Positions 36,043 through 44,441 of a DNA stretch of 64,000 nucleotides are shown piece by piece. The notes below the pieces were generated by a model that ran no database searches, was not told the DNA's origin, and worked only from the letters and a program-made list of their open reading frames with translations. The stretch is from NCBI RefSeq assembly GCF_037482285.1, contig NZ_JBBEYB010000002.1, forward strand, positions 248,001 through 312,000, given 5' to 3'. Within the stretch, counting starts at the first letter, position 1, and every line of letters starts with the position of its first letter. The translations under genes and the position numbers were made by a program. The stretch is from Aquabacterium sp029268225 (GTDB taxonomy: Bacteria; Pseudomonadota; Gammaproteobacteria; Burkholderiales; Burkholderiaceae_C).

Positions 36043-36530
36043 CGAGGCACCTTGACCTTGGGCGCCAACATCACACGGGTCTTGCCACCGGTCGTCACCA
36101 GGATCACGGCATCACCCGGCTTGAACGTCTCATTGCCCTCTGCCTGCACGATGGCACGACGTTCACCGGTCGACAACTGCAGCAGGATTTCCACCGCATC
36201 CTCACGGGTGCCAAAACGCTCCACGGCATTACCAACCACGGCGCCGACCACGGCACCGGCCACACCGGCCATGGCCGAACCACGGGGGTTGCTTGTGCCG
36301 CCAGCACCCGCAATGCCACCAATGACGGCCCCCGTCCCCCCACCAATACCACTTTGGCTGCCCTCGACGACCACGGGGCGCACGTTAAGCACAACCCCAT
36401 CGGCCACCTGAGACAGGCGTTGGGCATCACCCGGCTTGATCACATCCGGACTGGTGGTCGAACACGCCGCCAACACACACAGCGACACCACAGACAAGGC
36501 CTTGGCGGCCACCGACATCATTTGCTTCAT
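36039..36530 (-). CDS. SlyB/Pcp-like glycine-zipper outer-membrane lipoprotein
   Basis: A 163-residue lipoprotein. The signal ends SLCVLAACSTTSP (lipobox Cys about residue 23). The middle carries a glycine-zipper repeat (GGGTGAVIGGIAGAGG and AGVAGAVVGAVVGN), which inserts in membranes. The C-terminal beta domain reads VEILLQLSTGERRAIVQ. The ATG at 36530 has GAGG 8 bases before it. SlyB-type proteins stabilize the outer membrane and are often controlled by PhoPQ; no such site is visible here. Confidence 0.88.
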   Translation of the reverse strand: MKQMMSVAAKALSVVSLCVLAACSTTSPDVIKPGDAQRLSQVADGVVLNVRPVVVEGSQSGIGGGTGAVIGGIAGAGGTSNPRGSAMAGVAGAVVGAVVGNAVERFGTREDAVEILLQLSTGERRAIVQAEGNETFKPGDAVILVTTGGKTRVMLAPKVKVPR

Positions 36531-36629
36531 ACCCACAACCTCGACTCATGATCACCTACGCGCCACATGCATCCATGTGACACCATGCGCTCACTGTAGC
36601 CGAGGCAGGCAGGCCGCGCGACCTGTCTC

Positions 36630-38237
36630 TCACTCGTCCATGCCAAGTTCCTGGATCTTGCGTGTGATGGTATTTCGCCCAATGCCCAACTTCTGAGCCG
36701 CCTCAATGCGGCGACCTCGCGTCAACTCCAGCGCCGTGTGAATCATGCAAGCCTCGAATTGGCGAGTCAGTGCGTCCCACACATCCGGCTGACCCACCTC
36801 CAGACGATGGCGAGCATCCCGCTCCAGATCACGCAGCCAAGCGGGAGGGGCCGACACGCCCAGCACATCGGTCAGAGACCCGGGTGAAACAGCATCTGAC
36901 ACGCCCGGTAAGTCGTGATGGAAACCGCCAGAAACCGTGCCCACTGGCATGCCCCCGCTGGGGTTCAACAAGGTGTCCCCCAACGAGGCTGGCGCGGAAA
37001 TCGTCGGCGTTTCGGCCACTGGCAGGCTCGACAAGGCCGATGGCATGCCATTCAACGGCGCCAATGGCGCCAAAGGATCGGCATGGCTGTCCAGCAACTC
37101 AGGCGGCAGATCCTTGCTCTCGATCACCTGTGCCGGGGCCATCACCGTCAGCCAGTGGCAAACGTTCTCCAACTGACGCACGTTGCCGGGAAAGTCAAAT
37201 GCTGCCAAACGCGCCAGTGCCGCCTCGGAGATACGCTTGGCCTCCACACCCAGATCCTTGGCGCTCTTTTGCAGGAAAAACCGCGCCAGCGTTGGAATGT
37301 CCTCTCGGCGCTCGCGCAGCGGTGGCAAGCGCAAACGGATCACATTGAGGCGATGGAACAAGTCCTCCCGGAATACGCCCTGCCTCACCCGATCCTCCAG
37401 ATTCTGGTGAGTCGCCGCAATCACACGCACATTGCTCTTGATCGGGTGATGACCGCCCACGCGGTAGAACTGCCCATCGCTGAGCACCCGTAGCAAACGG
37501 GTCTGCAGGTCGAAAGGCATGTCGCCGATTTCGTCGAGGAACAGAGTGCCCCCATCGGCCTGCTCGAAACGTCCACGACGCATCGTCTGCGCACCAGTGA
37601 AGGCACCACGCTCATGGCCAAACAGCTCCGACTCCAGCAAGTCCTTTGGAATCGCTGCGGTGTTGATCGCCACGAAGGGCCCGTTGCCACGTGGGCTGTG
37701 TTTGTGCAGCGCACGGGCCACCAACTCCTTGCCCGAGCCCGACTCACCGGTGATCAACACCGTCACATTGCTCTGACTCAGTCGCCCAATCGCGCGGAAC
37801 ACATCCTGCATGGCCGGCGCCTGCCCCAGCATCTCGGGCATCTGGGTGACACGCTCATCGATCACCTCCTCGCGCACACTCTCATCCACCGCGCGACGAA
37901 TCAACTCAATCGCTTTGGGCAGGTCAAAGGGCTTGGGCAGGTACTCGAAGGCACCGCCCTGGAAAGCCGACACCGCGCTGTCCAGATCGGAGTAGGCCGT
38001 CATGATGATGACCGGCAGGCCCGGCAGACGTTCTTTGACCTTGCTCAGCAGGTCAATGCCCGAGCCCCCGGGCATGCGGATGTCCGACACCAGCACCTGC
38101 GGCTCGTCGTCATTCAGCGCAATCAGCACATCGCGGGGGTTGGTGAAGCTGCGCACGGGAAGTTCCTCGCGCGCCAGTGCCTTCTCGAGCACAAAGCGGA
38201 TGGATTGGTCGTCGTCAACGATCCAGATGGGTTTCAT
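36630..38237 (-). CDS. ntrC: Nitrogen regulation response regulator NR(I), NtrC
   Basis: A sigma-54 activator that switches on nitrogen-scavenging genes such as glnA. The 535-residue product has a receiver domain (WIVDDDQSIRF; phosphoacceptor Asp in VLVSDIRMPGGSG), an AAA+ domain with GESGSGKE, the sigma-54 contact loop GAFTGA and Walker B GTLFLDEIGDM, and a C-terminal Fis-type helix-turn-helix (RIEAAQKLGIGRNTITRKI). It is longer than the usual 470 or so residues because of a low-complexity Pro/Ser/Gly linker (about residues 385-455). The ATG at 38237 follows ntrB by 51 bases. Confidence 0.97.
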   Translation of the reverse strand: MKPIWIVDDDQSIRFVLEKALAREELPVRSFTNPRDVLIALNDDEPQVLVSDIRMPGGSGIDLLSKVKERLPGLPVIIMTAYSDLDSAVSAFQGGAFEYLPKPFDLPKAIELIRRAVDESVREEVIDERVTQMPEMLGQAPAMQDVFRAIGRLSQSNVTVLITGESGSGKELVARALHKHSPRGNGPFVAINTAAIPKDLLESELFGHERGAFTGAQTMRRGRFEQADGGTLFLDEIGDMPFDLQTRLLRVLSDGQFYRVGGHHPIKSNVRVIAATHQNLEDRVRQGVFREDLFHRLNVIRLRLPPLRERREDIPTLARFFLQKSAKDLGVEAKRISEAALARLAAFDFPGNVRQLENVCHWLTVMAPAQVIESKDLPPELLDSHADPLAPLAPLNGMPSALSSLPVAETPTISAPASLGDTLLNPSGGMPVGTVSGGFHHDLPGVSDAVSPGSLTDVLGVSAPPAWLRDLERDARHRLEVGQPDVWDALTRQFEACMIHTALELTRGRRIEAAQKLGIGRNTITRKIQELGMDE

Positions 38238-38288
38238 GCTGTGGACTGGTTAGGGCATCCCGAACCGCATGGATCGCCAGACCGGACT

Positions 38289-39422
38289 TCAGGGCAGCGG
38301 TATCAGGATCTTGAATACCGTGCGTCCGGGCTCGCTTTCACATTCGATGGTGCCTTGATGCTGTTGAACGAAGGTTTGAGCCAAAGTGAGTCCCAGGCCA
38401 GAACCCCCGTCACGCCCCGACACCAGCGGGTAAAAAATGCGATCACGGATGGACTCCGGAATCCCCGGGCCGTTGTCTTCGATATGCAAGACCAATGCCA
38501 GGCGATGCAACTGACGGTTGATCGTCACCCGGCGCGCCACCCGTGTGCGCAGTGTCAACAAGGCATCCCCGCTTGCGATGCGATCCGTGAGGGCCTGCGC
38601 AGCGTTGTGGGCCACATTCAGCACGGTTTGAATCAGCTGCTCGCGGTCACCCCGAAACTCGGGCAAGGACGTGTCGTAATCACGCCATACCCGCAAGCCC
38701 CTCGGAAACTCCGCCAGGATCAGCGAGCGCACCCTTTCGCAGACCTCATGGATGTTCACATCACCCACAACATGCGGACGACGGTGCGGGGCCAGCAAGC
38801 GGTCCACCAACAGCTGCAGGCGGTCAGCCTCATGGATGATGACCTGGGTGTACTCCGTCAGCGAGCGTGACTCCAACTCCATCTGCAGCAACTGGGCCGC
38901 CCCCCGGATGCCCCCCAGCGGGTTCTTGATCTCGTGAGCCAGGTTGCGGATCAACTCCTTGTTCGCCCTGGCTTGGTCGAGCACTCGCTCCTCACGCTCC
39001 TGACGCGTCTGCTGCTCGGCTTCAACCAACTCCACCAGCACCAGATCCCCGTGATCCAGTCGGGTGGCAATCACCTGCACCGACATCACCTCCCCCACCT
39101 GCAGATGCAGGTGACGACGCAACTCAGCGCTCAGGCGACTGGTCGCGTAATCGTTGCGCGCCACTGCGGCGACGACATCACGCAGCACCGTGGCGTCCAC
39201 CAACCAGTCGAAAATCGACATGCCCAACATCGCGCGCCGAGACAGCCCCAGAGCCTCTTCAAACGCCGTGTTGGCAAACAGGCACAAGCCATCAGGTGTC
39301 ACCACAGACACCATGGTGGCCAGATGATCCAGAGTTTCCAGGTTGGCTGGCAGGCTGTATGGCATCAGGCCCAGCTGCCCTTTGTCGTGTGTACTAGGGG
39401 ATCGCTCCATCCCTGGATCCAT
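38289..39422 (-). CDS. ntrB: Nitrogen regulation sensor kinase NR(II), NtrB (GlnL)
   Basis: The two-component kinase that phosphorylates NtrC when PII signals low nitrogen. The 377-residue product has a PAS domain (MVSVVTPDGLCLFANTAFEEA), the histidine box NLAHEIKNPLGGIRGA (phospho-His about residue 167) and the ATP-binding N and G boxes (NVAHNAAQAL, LVSGRDGGSGLGL). It has no membrane helix, as expected. The start may be 39422 or an internal ATG at 39365 (MPYSLPANL); neither has a strong ribosome site. It begins 7 bases after the DUF4124 gene. Confidence 0.96.
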   Translation of the reverse strand: MDPGMERSPSTHDKGQLGLMPYSLPANLETLDHLATMVSVVTPDGLCLFANTAFEEALGLSRRAMLGMSIFDWLVDATVLRDVVAAVARNDYATSRLSAELRRHLHLQVGEVMSVQVIATRLDHGDLVLVELVEAEQQTRQEREERVLDQARANKELIRNLAHEIKNPLGGIRGAAQLLQMELESRSLTEYTQVIIHEADRLQLLVDRLLAPHRRPHVVGDVNIHEVCERVRSLILAEFPRGLRVWRDYDTSLPEFRGDREQLIQTVLNVAHNAAQALTDRIASGDALLTLRTRVARRVTINRQLHRLALVLHIEDNGPGIPESIRDRIFYPLVSGRDGGSGLGLTLAQTFVQQHQGTIECESEPGRTVFKILIPLP

Positions 39423-39429
39423 GGATACG

Positions 39430-39972
39430 TTACTTTGCGCCGCCGAACTTGCTCAGCTCTCGCTGCAAAGAGGCCACGTCGGCCTCTTTGCGGGTCAAGG
39501 CAGCCTTCATTTCATTGACGCGGTCTTGGTACTTCTGATAGTTACGCTCGTCTCCACGACGCTCCGGCTGCCCCTCGTTGTATTCCTTCTTCAAGGCTTC
39601 CAAAGCGGCCTGCTCCTTGCGCAACTCAGCTTCCAAAATGCGACGGGCGTCCGTGTCGCGCGCCTTCTGCTCATCGGAGGCCACCTTGTTTTCAGGCGAA
39701 CTGCTGGAGCCGGAAGCCCCCGGGCCTCGGGTGCCTGCGCTTGACGAACGCGGCGTGCTCGACTGAATCACCGTGATGGGTGCGCCATCCAGGGTCTTGC
39801 AACCTTTGGCTGCCGCCTCCTTGGGCGAGAGCGCATCGGTATACAGGTTCCCTGGGCAGCGGTACACCTGCGCATACGCTCCCGCCACCGGGGCCAGCGC
39901 CAAAGCCAGCCAAGCGATCGGGCGCCATGCCCGTGAGAAAGCGTGCGAAGGTGACAAGGTGAAGTGCATCAT
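39430..39972 (-). CDS. DUF4124 domain-containing exported protein
   Basis: A 180-residue product with a signal peptide (RPIAWLALALAPVAGAYAQ) followed by a short DUF4124 domain (VYRCPGNLYTDALSPKEAAAKGC, two cysteines). A Ser/Gly linker and a charged coiled-coil C-terminus follow (residues about 105-180, rich in Glu/Arg/Lys). The start is the ATG at 39972 or 39969. It lies between glnA and ntrB, beyond the glnA terminator. Its function is unknown. Confidence 0.82.
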   Translation of the reverse strand: MMHFTLSPSHAFSRAWRPIAWLALALAPVAGAYAQVYRCPGNLYTDALSPKEAAAKGCKTLDGAPITVIQSSTPRSSSAGTRGPGASGSSSSPENKVASDEQKARDTDARRILEAELRKEQAALEALKKEYNEGQPERRGDERNYQKYQDRVNEMKAALTRKEADVASLQRELSKFGGAK

Positions 39973-40053
39973 GTCCGGTGAGTGTCGTTCTGAGCCTGAA
40001 GTGCGATCCCAGTATGCCCCAGCGGTTCCGCACGCGCAGGCGCCGGAGGCAAG

Positions 40054-40080
40054 AAAAAAGGGCGACTCACGCCGCCCTTT
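40054..40080 (-). terminator. Rho-independent terminator after glnA
   Basis: An 8-bp stem AAAGGGCG / CGCCCTTT (40057-40064 with 40073-40080) on the minus strand ends in six T. It lies 38 bases beyond the glnA stop codon, so ntrB-ntrC expression needs readthrough or its own promoter. Confidence 0.85.
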
Positions 40081-40117
40081 GTATCGGGATGTCACTCCCA
40101 GGCCCGGTCCCGAAGGA

Positions 40118-41536
40118 TCACAGGCTGTAGTACATGTCGAACTCGACCGGGTGAGTGGCCATGCGGAAACGGGTCACTTCCTGCATCTTCAGTTCAATGT
40201 AGGCGTCGATGTACTCGTTGGTGAACACGCCACCCTTGGTCAGGAACGCGCGGTCCTTGTCCAGGTACTCCAGAGCCTGATCCAGGCTGTGGCAGACGGT
40301 CGGCACCAGAGCGTCCTCTTCGGGCGGCAGGTGGTACAGGTCCTTCGTGGCGGCTTCGCCCGGATGGATCTTGTTTTCCACGCCGTCCAGACCAGCCATC
40401 ATCAGGGCCGAGAAGGCCAGGTACGGGTTGGCGGAAGGATCGGGGAAACGTGCTTCGATACGACGGCCCTTCGGGTTGGCGACGTAAGGAATACGGATCG
40501 AGGCCGAGCGGTTCTTGGCCGAGTAAGCCAGCTTCACCGGAGCTTCGAAGCCAGGCACCAGACGCTTGTACGAGTTCGTACCGGGGTTGGTGATGGCGTT
40601 CAGAGCACGGGCGTGCTTGATGATGCCGCCGATGTAGTACAGGGCGAATTCGCTCAGACCAGCATAGCCGTCGCCAGCGAACAGGTTCTTGCCATCCTTC
40701 CAGATGGACTGGTGAACGTGCATGCCGGAACCGTTGTCGCCAACGATGGGCTTGGGCATGAAGGTGGCGGTCTTGCCATAGGCATTGGCCACGTTCACGA
40801 TCACGTACTTCTGCAGTTGCAGCCAGTCAGCGCGTTCGGTCAGGGTGCTGAAGCGGGTGCCGATTTCCATTTGGCCGGCGTTGGCCACTTCATGGTGGTG
40901 CACTTCAACGGGAATGCCCAGGCTTTCCAGGATCAGGCACATTTCCGAGCGCATGTCGTGACCGGAGTCCACGGGAGGCACGGGGAAGTAGCCGCCCTTG
41001 ACGGTGGGACGGTAGCCATTGTTGCCGTGCTCGTAAGCGGTACCGGTGTTCCAGGCGCCTTCTTCCGATTCGATCTTGAAGAAGCTGCCGGACATTTCGT
41101 TGCCCCAGCGGATCGAGTCGAACACGAAGAACTCGGGTTCCGGACCGAAGTAGGCGGTGTCGCCCAGGCCCGAAGCCTTCAGGTAGGCTTCAGCGCGCTT
41201 GGCCAGAGAGCGGGGATCGCGCTCGTAAGGCTTGCCGTCATGCGGATCGATGACATCGCAGGTCAGGATCAGCGTCGGCTCTTCAAAGAAAGGATCGATG
41301 TTGGCCGTGTTGGCGTCCGGCATCAGCAGCATGTCGGAGGCTTCGATGCCCTTCCAACCAGCGATCGACGAGCCGTCAAAGGCGTGACCCGATTCGAACT
41401 TGTCTTCGTCAAAGTGAGAAACGGGAACCGTGGTGTGCTGCTCTTTGCCGCGGGTGTCGGTAAAACGGAAGTCAACGAACTTGACTTCGTTGTCCTTCAC
41501 CATCTTCATCACGTCGGCGACGGTCTTGTTGGCCAT
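40118..41536 (-). CDS. glnA: Glutamine synthetase, type I (GSI-beta)
   Basis: Makes glutamine from glutamate, ammonia and ATP; a cytoplasmic dodecamer. The 472-residue product shows the N-terminal latch DGSSIAGW, the metal-site region FFEEPTLILTCDV, the central NGSGMHVHQS (NDNGSGMHVH, metal and glutamate site), the Arg-rich substrate loop NPKGRRIEARFPDPSANPYL and the adenylylation tyrosine in KDLYHLPPEE. It is therefore probably controlled by GlnE. A sigma-54 promoter and NtrC boxes lie upstream, next to the regulators ntrB-ntrC downstream. Confidence 0.98.
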   Translation of the reverse strand: MANKTVADVMKMVKDNEVKFVDFRFTDTRGKEQHTTVPVSHFDEDKFESGHAFDGSSIAGWKGIEASDMLLMPDANTANIDPFFEEPTLILTCDVIDPHDGKPYERDPRSLAKRAEAYLKASGLGDTAYFGPEPEFFVFDSIRWGNEMSGSFFKIESEEGAWNTGTAYEHGNNGYRPTVKGGYFPVPPVDSGHDMRSEMCLILESLGIPVEVHHHEVANAGQMEIGTRFSTLTERADWLQLQKYVIVNVANAYGKTATFMPKPIVGDNGSGMHVHQSIWKDGKNLFAGDGYAGLSEFALYYIGGIIKHARALNAITNPGTNSYKRLVPGFEAPVKLAYSAKNRSASIRIPYVANPKGRRIEARFPDPSANPYLAFSALMMAGLDGVENKIHPGEAATKDLYHLPPEEDALVPTVCHSLDQALEYLDKDRAFLTKGGVFTNEYIDAYIELKMQEVTRFRMATHPVEFDMYYSL

Positions 41537-41620
41537 CAGATGCTCCTAGCCAGAGGCTGAATGTAAAAGCGAGAAATTTGAAGCTGTTTCAAGAGATCCG
41601 GAAACAGCGCCCAGTTTACT

Positions 41621-41636
41621 AGCAGAAAGTGTGCCG
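41621..41636 (-). promoter_or_regulatory. Candidate sigma-54 promoter of glnA
   Basis: On the minus strand CGGCACACTTTCTGCT has GG and GC at the required 12-base distance and resembles TGGCAC-N5-TTGCT. The transcription start would be about 75 bases before the glnA ATG. This is a consensus match, not measured. Confidence 0.65.
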
Positions 41637-41696
41637 ACTTACCTTGTTTGGCCCGCGCGCGCAGAAAACGCCCAGAGGTACATGCAGGCACAGGGC

Positions 41697-41712
41697 TGCA
41701 CCGAAACAGTGG
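41697..41712 (-). promoter_or_regulatory. Candidate NtrC-binding site, glnA-proximal
   Basis: On the minus strand CCACTGTTTCGGTGCA matches 11 of 16 positions of the E. coli glnA NtrC site as I recall it, with the GGTGCA half complete. It is about 90 bases upstream of the sigma-54 start. Confidence 0.5.
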
Positions 41713-41759
41713 GAAATGTACCGAGTGGCGCAGCAACTGAACAGCCCCACCCCACGAAC

Positions 41760-41775
41760 GCACCACATCGGTGCA
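41760..41775. promoter_or_regulatory. Candidate NtrC-binding site, symmetric
   Basis: GCACCACATCGGTGCA is a near-perfect NtrC palindrome (GCACC-N6-GGTGC). It is 63 bases from the proximal box. Two weaker related boxes lie at 41799 and 41822, inside the next gene. Confidence 0.6.
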
Positions 41776-41790
41776 CACATGAACTCGAAC

Positions 41791-42588
41791 TCATTGGCGC
41801 ACCGAAATGGGGCCGGTTTGCGCACCAAACTGGGACAAGCCCTGCAGCAAGGCTTCGAATGCCTGCTCCACCTCCTGCGCCCGCCCCTTCACGCCCAGCT
41901 CGATGTGACGCCCATGCTCCGGATGATCCACGCTCGGCAGGCTGAACACCTTGACAGGCGCAAAACGATCCTCGATCGACACCATCAAAGGTGTCAAAGT
42001 CGACTCGATCCCACCGTAGACAACGATGGACTTCTCACGCACCTGTACCTTGCCGTGCAAGTCCTGATGCAGGTGATCCAGCGCCCAGCCCATCATCGGC
42101 CAAGCCATCACCGGAAACCCCGGAAGGAAATGCACGCGCCCCGCCAGCGTGAAGCCTGGAATGCGGTTGTATGGGTTGGGAATGATGGTGGCCCCCTCCG
42201 GAAAGAACCCCATCTGCAAACGGCGCATCGTGTCTGGAGAAACCGGGTCAAATGCCTGGCCGGCCTCTTCAGCCATTTCACGACTGCGTTGCAAGATGAG
42301 CTCTTTCGCCTCCGGGTGCAGAACCAGAGAGCGCCCTGCCGCTTGACCCGCACACGCACGGGTATGGTCATCAGGCGTGGCACCAATTCCGCCAAAGGAA
42401 AACACGACATCGCCGCTGCTCAGGGCGTGCCGCAGATCCGCCGTGATCCGCTCCGGATCATCGCCGACATAACGAGCCCAGGACAACGCCATGCCACGCT
42501 CACCGAGCAATTCGATGGCTTTGCTCAGGTGCTTGTCCTGACGACGTCCACTGAGGATTTCATCGCCAATGATGATGAGTCCGATCAT
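41791..42588 (-). CDS. Molybdopterin-binding / CinA N-terminal-like protein
   Basis: A 265-residue protein with the MoaB/Mog-like fold: IGLIIIGDEILSGRRQDKH at the start and FSFGGIGATPDDHTRACAGQA for the phosphate-binding Gly/Asp motif. It lacks the C-terminal amidohydrolase domain of full CinA, so it is the short competence/damage-inducible protein A type. Its activity is uncertain; nucleotide or molybdopterin binding is inferred from family. It overlaps the EI24 gene by 4 bases (ATGA). Its 3' end carries NtrC-like boxes. Confidence 0.85.
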   Translation of the reverse strand: MIGLIIIGDEILSGRRQDKHLSKAIELLGERGMALSWARYVGDDPERITADLRHALSSGDVVFSFGGIGATPDDHTRACAGQAAGRSLVLHPEAKELILQRSREMAEEAGQAFDPVSPDTMRRLQMGFFPEGATIIPNPYNRIPGFTLAGRVHFLPGFPVMAWPMMGWALDHLHQDLHGKVQVREKSIVVYGGIESTLTPLMVSIEDRFAPVKVFSLPSVDHPEHGRHIELGVKGRAQEVEQAFEALLQGLSQFGAQTGPISVRQ

Positions 42589-43451
42589 GATGATTCACCC
42601 GCCACCAACGGTGGCGTCACAGGTTCGAGAGAAGTGGGAGCCGCACGCATTGCATGCAGCGCCGGCAGCAGGTAGTGCGCAAACCACAAGGCGGCAAACG
42701 CAAATACCAAGGTGTAGATCCACACCGACAACAGCAAGATGAAGGGCGCCAACGCCAGGGCCAACACCCCCAAGGCCCACAGGGCCGCCGGTGCCGCGCC
42801 CAGATAGCCAACCAAAACCCCCATCGTCAGCAAAGGCGTGCGGTGCGCCTGCATCAACGTCTCGCGTTCTGCTGGCGTCGCAAAGTCCGCCAAGGTGTCG
42901 AACACCAACACCCGATAAGTCAGCCAGCCCCAAATCAAAGGTGGCAACACCACGGCCAAAGGAGGCAGCAACCACAGCGGCAAACTCACGGCAAGCATCA
43001 GCAGCGCCAGCACCGTCGCGCGGAACGACCACCACAGGCTGTGCCACACAGAAGCCTGATGACGCGACACCATCCCAGGAAAGCGACGGCGTACCACCAG
43101 CTTGACCAAGGCTGGCGTCATGAACGCCGCCACCAGCAGCAAGCACATCACCACCACCAGCGGAATGATCACCAGCACCAGGACCAGTGGGGCCACCGCC
43201 ATTCGCAGTTGTGACAAGCCCCAGCCATCCAGCGCAGCGAGCACATGTTGACTGACGGCCCAGCCATCCAGAAGACCACGCACCCAGGCGACACCATCCG
43301 ACCAGCCCCACCAGGCCAAACCTCCCAGCACCACGGCGGCCAGCAACAGCGGCAGCAATGACAACCAGATGACCTGCGGCATCAGGCAATATGCTAGGGC
43401 ACGCCACGCCGCGTCGAGCATGCGGCCCACCACCGGCACGTTCACAGTCAC
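42585..43451 (-). CDS. EI24 domain-containing membrane protein
   Basis: A 288-residue inner-membrane protein with about six hydrophobic segments (for example VIWLSLLPLLLAAVVLGGLAW and APLVLVLVIIPLVVVMCLLL). It resembles the EI24/CysZ-like family, some members of which transport sulfate; that role is not shown here. The start is GTG at 43451, overlapping the upstream stop as GTGA. A GTG at 43445 has better spacing from AGGAG and is equally possible. Confidence 0.8.
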   Translation of the reverse strand: MTVNVPVVGRMLDAAWRALAYCLMPQVIWLSLLPLLLAAVVLGGLAWWGWSDGVAWVRGLLDGWAVSQHVLAALDGWGLSQLRMAVAPLVLVLVIIPLVVVMCLLLVAAFMTPALVKLVVRRRFPGMVSRHQASVWHSLWWSFRATVLALLMLAVSLPLWLLPPLAVVLPPLIWGWLTYRVLVFDTLADFATPAERETLMQAHRTPLLTMGVLVGYLGAAPAALWALGVLALALAPFILLLSVWIYTLVFAFAALWFAHYLLPALHAMRAAPTSLEPVTPPLVAGESS

Positions 43452-44266
43452 TCCTGGTCTCCGCCCAACAGACCACCCAGCAGCGAACCGCCGGCAACGC
43501 CCGTTAGCAGTGAGCCTTCATCACGACCGCGGCCTCCAGCCTGTGGCGCGGCAGCGAAGATGCGAGACGCCAAACGCGAGAACGGCAAGCTCTGCAACCA
43601 CACGTGCCCAGGCCCGGTCACACGGGCCAGGAACAGCCCCTCACCGCCGAACAAGGCCGTCTTGATCTTGCCAACGTACTGAATGTCGAAATCGACGCCC
43701 TGGGTATAGGCCACCACACAGCCGGTGTCGATGTAGAGGGTTTCGCCCGCCTGCAACTCGCGGCGTACCACGGTGCCACCCGCATGCACGAAGGCCATGC
43801 CATCGCCTTCAAGCTTTTGCATGATGAAGCCCTCGCCACCGAAGAAGCCCGTGCCCAGTTTTCTCTGCAAGGCAATGCCCAGGGACACCCCCCGCGCTGC
43901 GCACAGGAAGGAGTCTTTCTGGCAAATCAGCGTACCCCCCAGTTGCCGCAGGTCCATGGGAAGGATCTTGCCGGGATATGGCGCACCAAACGCCACACGC
44001 TTCTTGCCGCTGGCCTGGTTGGTGTAAACCGTCGTGAAGAGGCTTTCTCCGGTGACCAAACGCTTGCCTGCCCCCAACAACTTGCCGAACAGGCCACCAC
44101 TTTGCTGCGTTGAGCCGTCTCCGAAAACGGTGTCCATCTCGATGCCGGACTCCATGAACATCATGCTGCCGGCCTCGCCAATGGCCGCCTCGCCGGGGTC
44201 GAGTTCGACCTCCACGAACTGCATCTCGGCACCCTTGATCTCGTAATCCACCACATCCATGGCCAT
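43448..44266 (-). CDS. TIGR00266 / AIM24-family protein
   Basis: A 272-residue cytoplasmic protein with the Gly-rich AIM24 repeats (LGTGFFGGEGFIMQKLEGDG, VHAGGTVVRREL, LFGGEGLFLARVTGPG) and a Gly-rich tail. Function is unknown. GGAGAG lies about 7 bases before the ATG at 44266; the open frame continues upstream to 44377 without a suitable start. It is the first gene of a three-gene overlapping set with EI24 and the MoaB-like gene. Confidence 0.85.
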   Translation of the reverse strand: MAMDVVDYEIKGAEMQFVEVELDPGEAAIGEAGSMMFMESGIEMDTVFGDGSTQQSGGLFGKLLGAGKRLVTGESLFTTVYTNQASGKKRVAFGAPYPGKILPMDLRQLGGTLICQKDSFLCAARGVSLGIALQRKLGTGFFGGEGFIMQKLEGDGMAFVHAGGTVVRRELQAGETLYIDTGCVVAYTQGVDFDIQYVGKIKTALFGGEGLFLARVTGPGHVWLQSLPFSRLASRIFAAAPQAGGRGRDEGSLLTGVAGGSLLGGLLGGDQE

Positions 44267-44441
44267 GACTGAACTCTCCACCCAGTTCCGCACCCCAGGA
44301 AGCGGGGTGACACACCCCTCCTGCGGGGAGCAAAATGCCCTGCATCTCACTACAGCAGAGCGAAAACCTGCAATCATTGTGGCCGAGATCTGCCGCCTCT
44401 GATGCCGTTCGGCCGGAGCCCCCTGTCTCCTACCCTCTTCG

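Noticed and set aside
41791..42588. Full CinA competence protein
   Set aside because: Only the N-terminal MoaB-like domain is present; the nicotinamide-nucleotide amidase half is absent.
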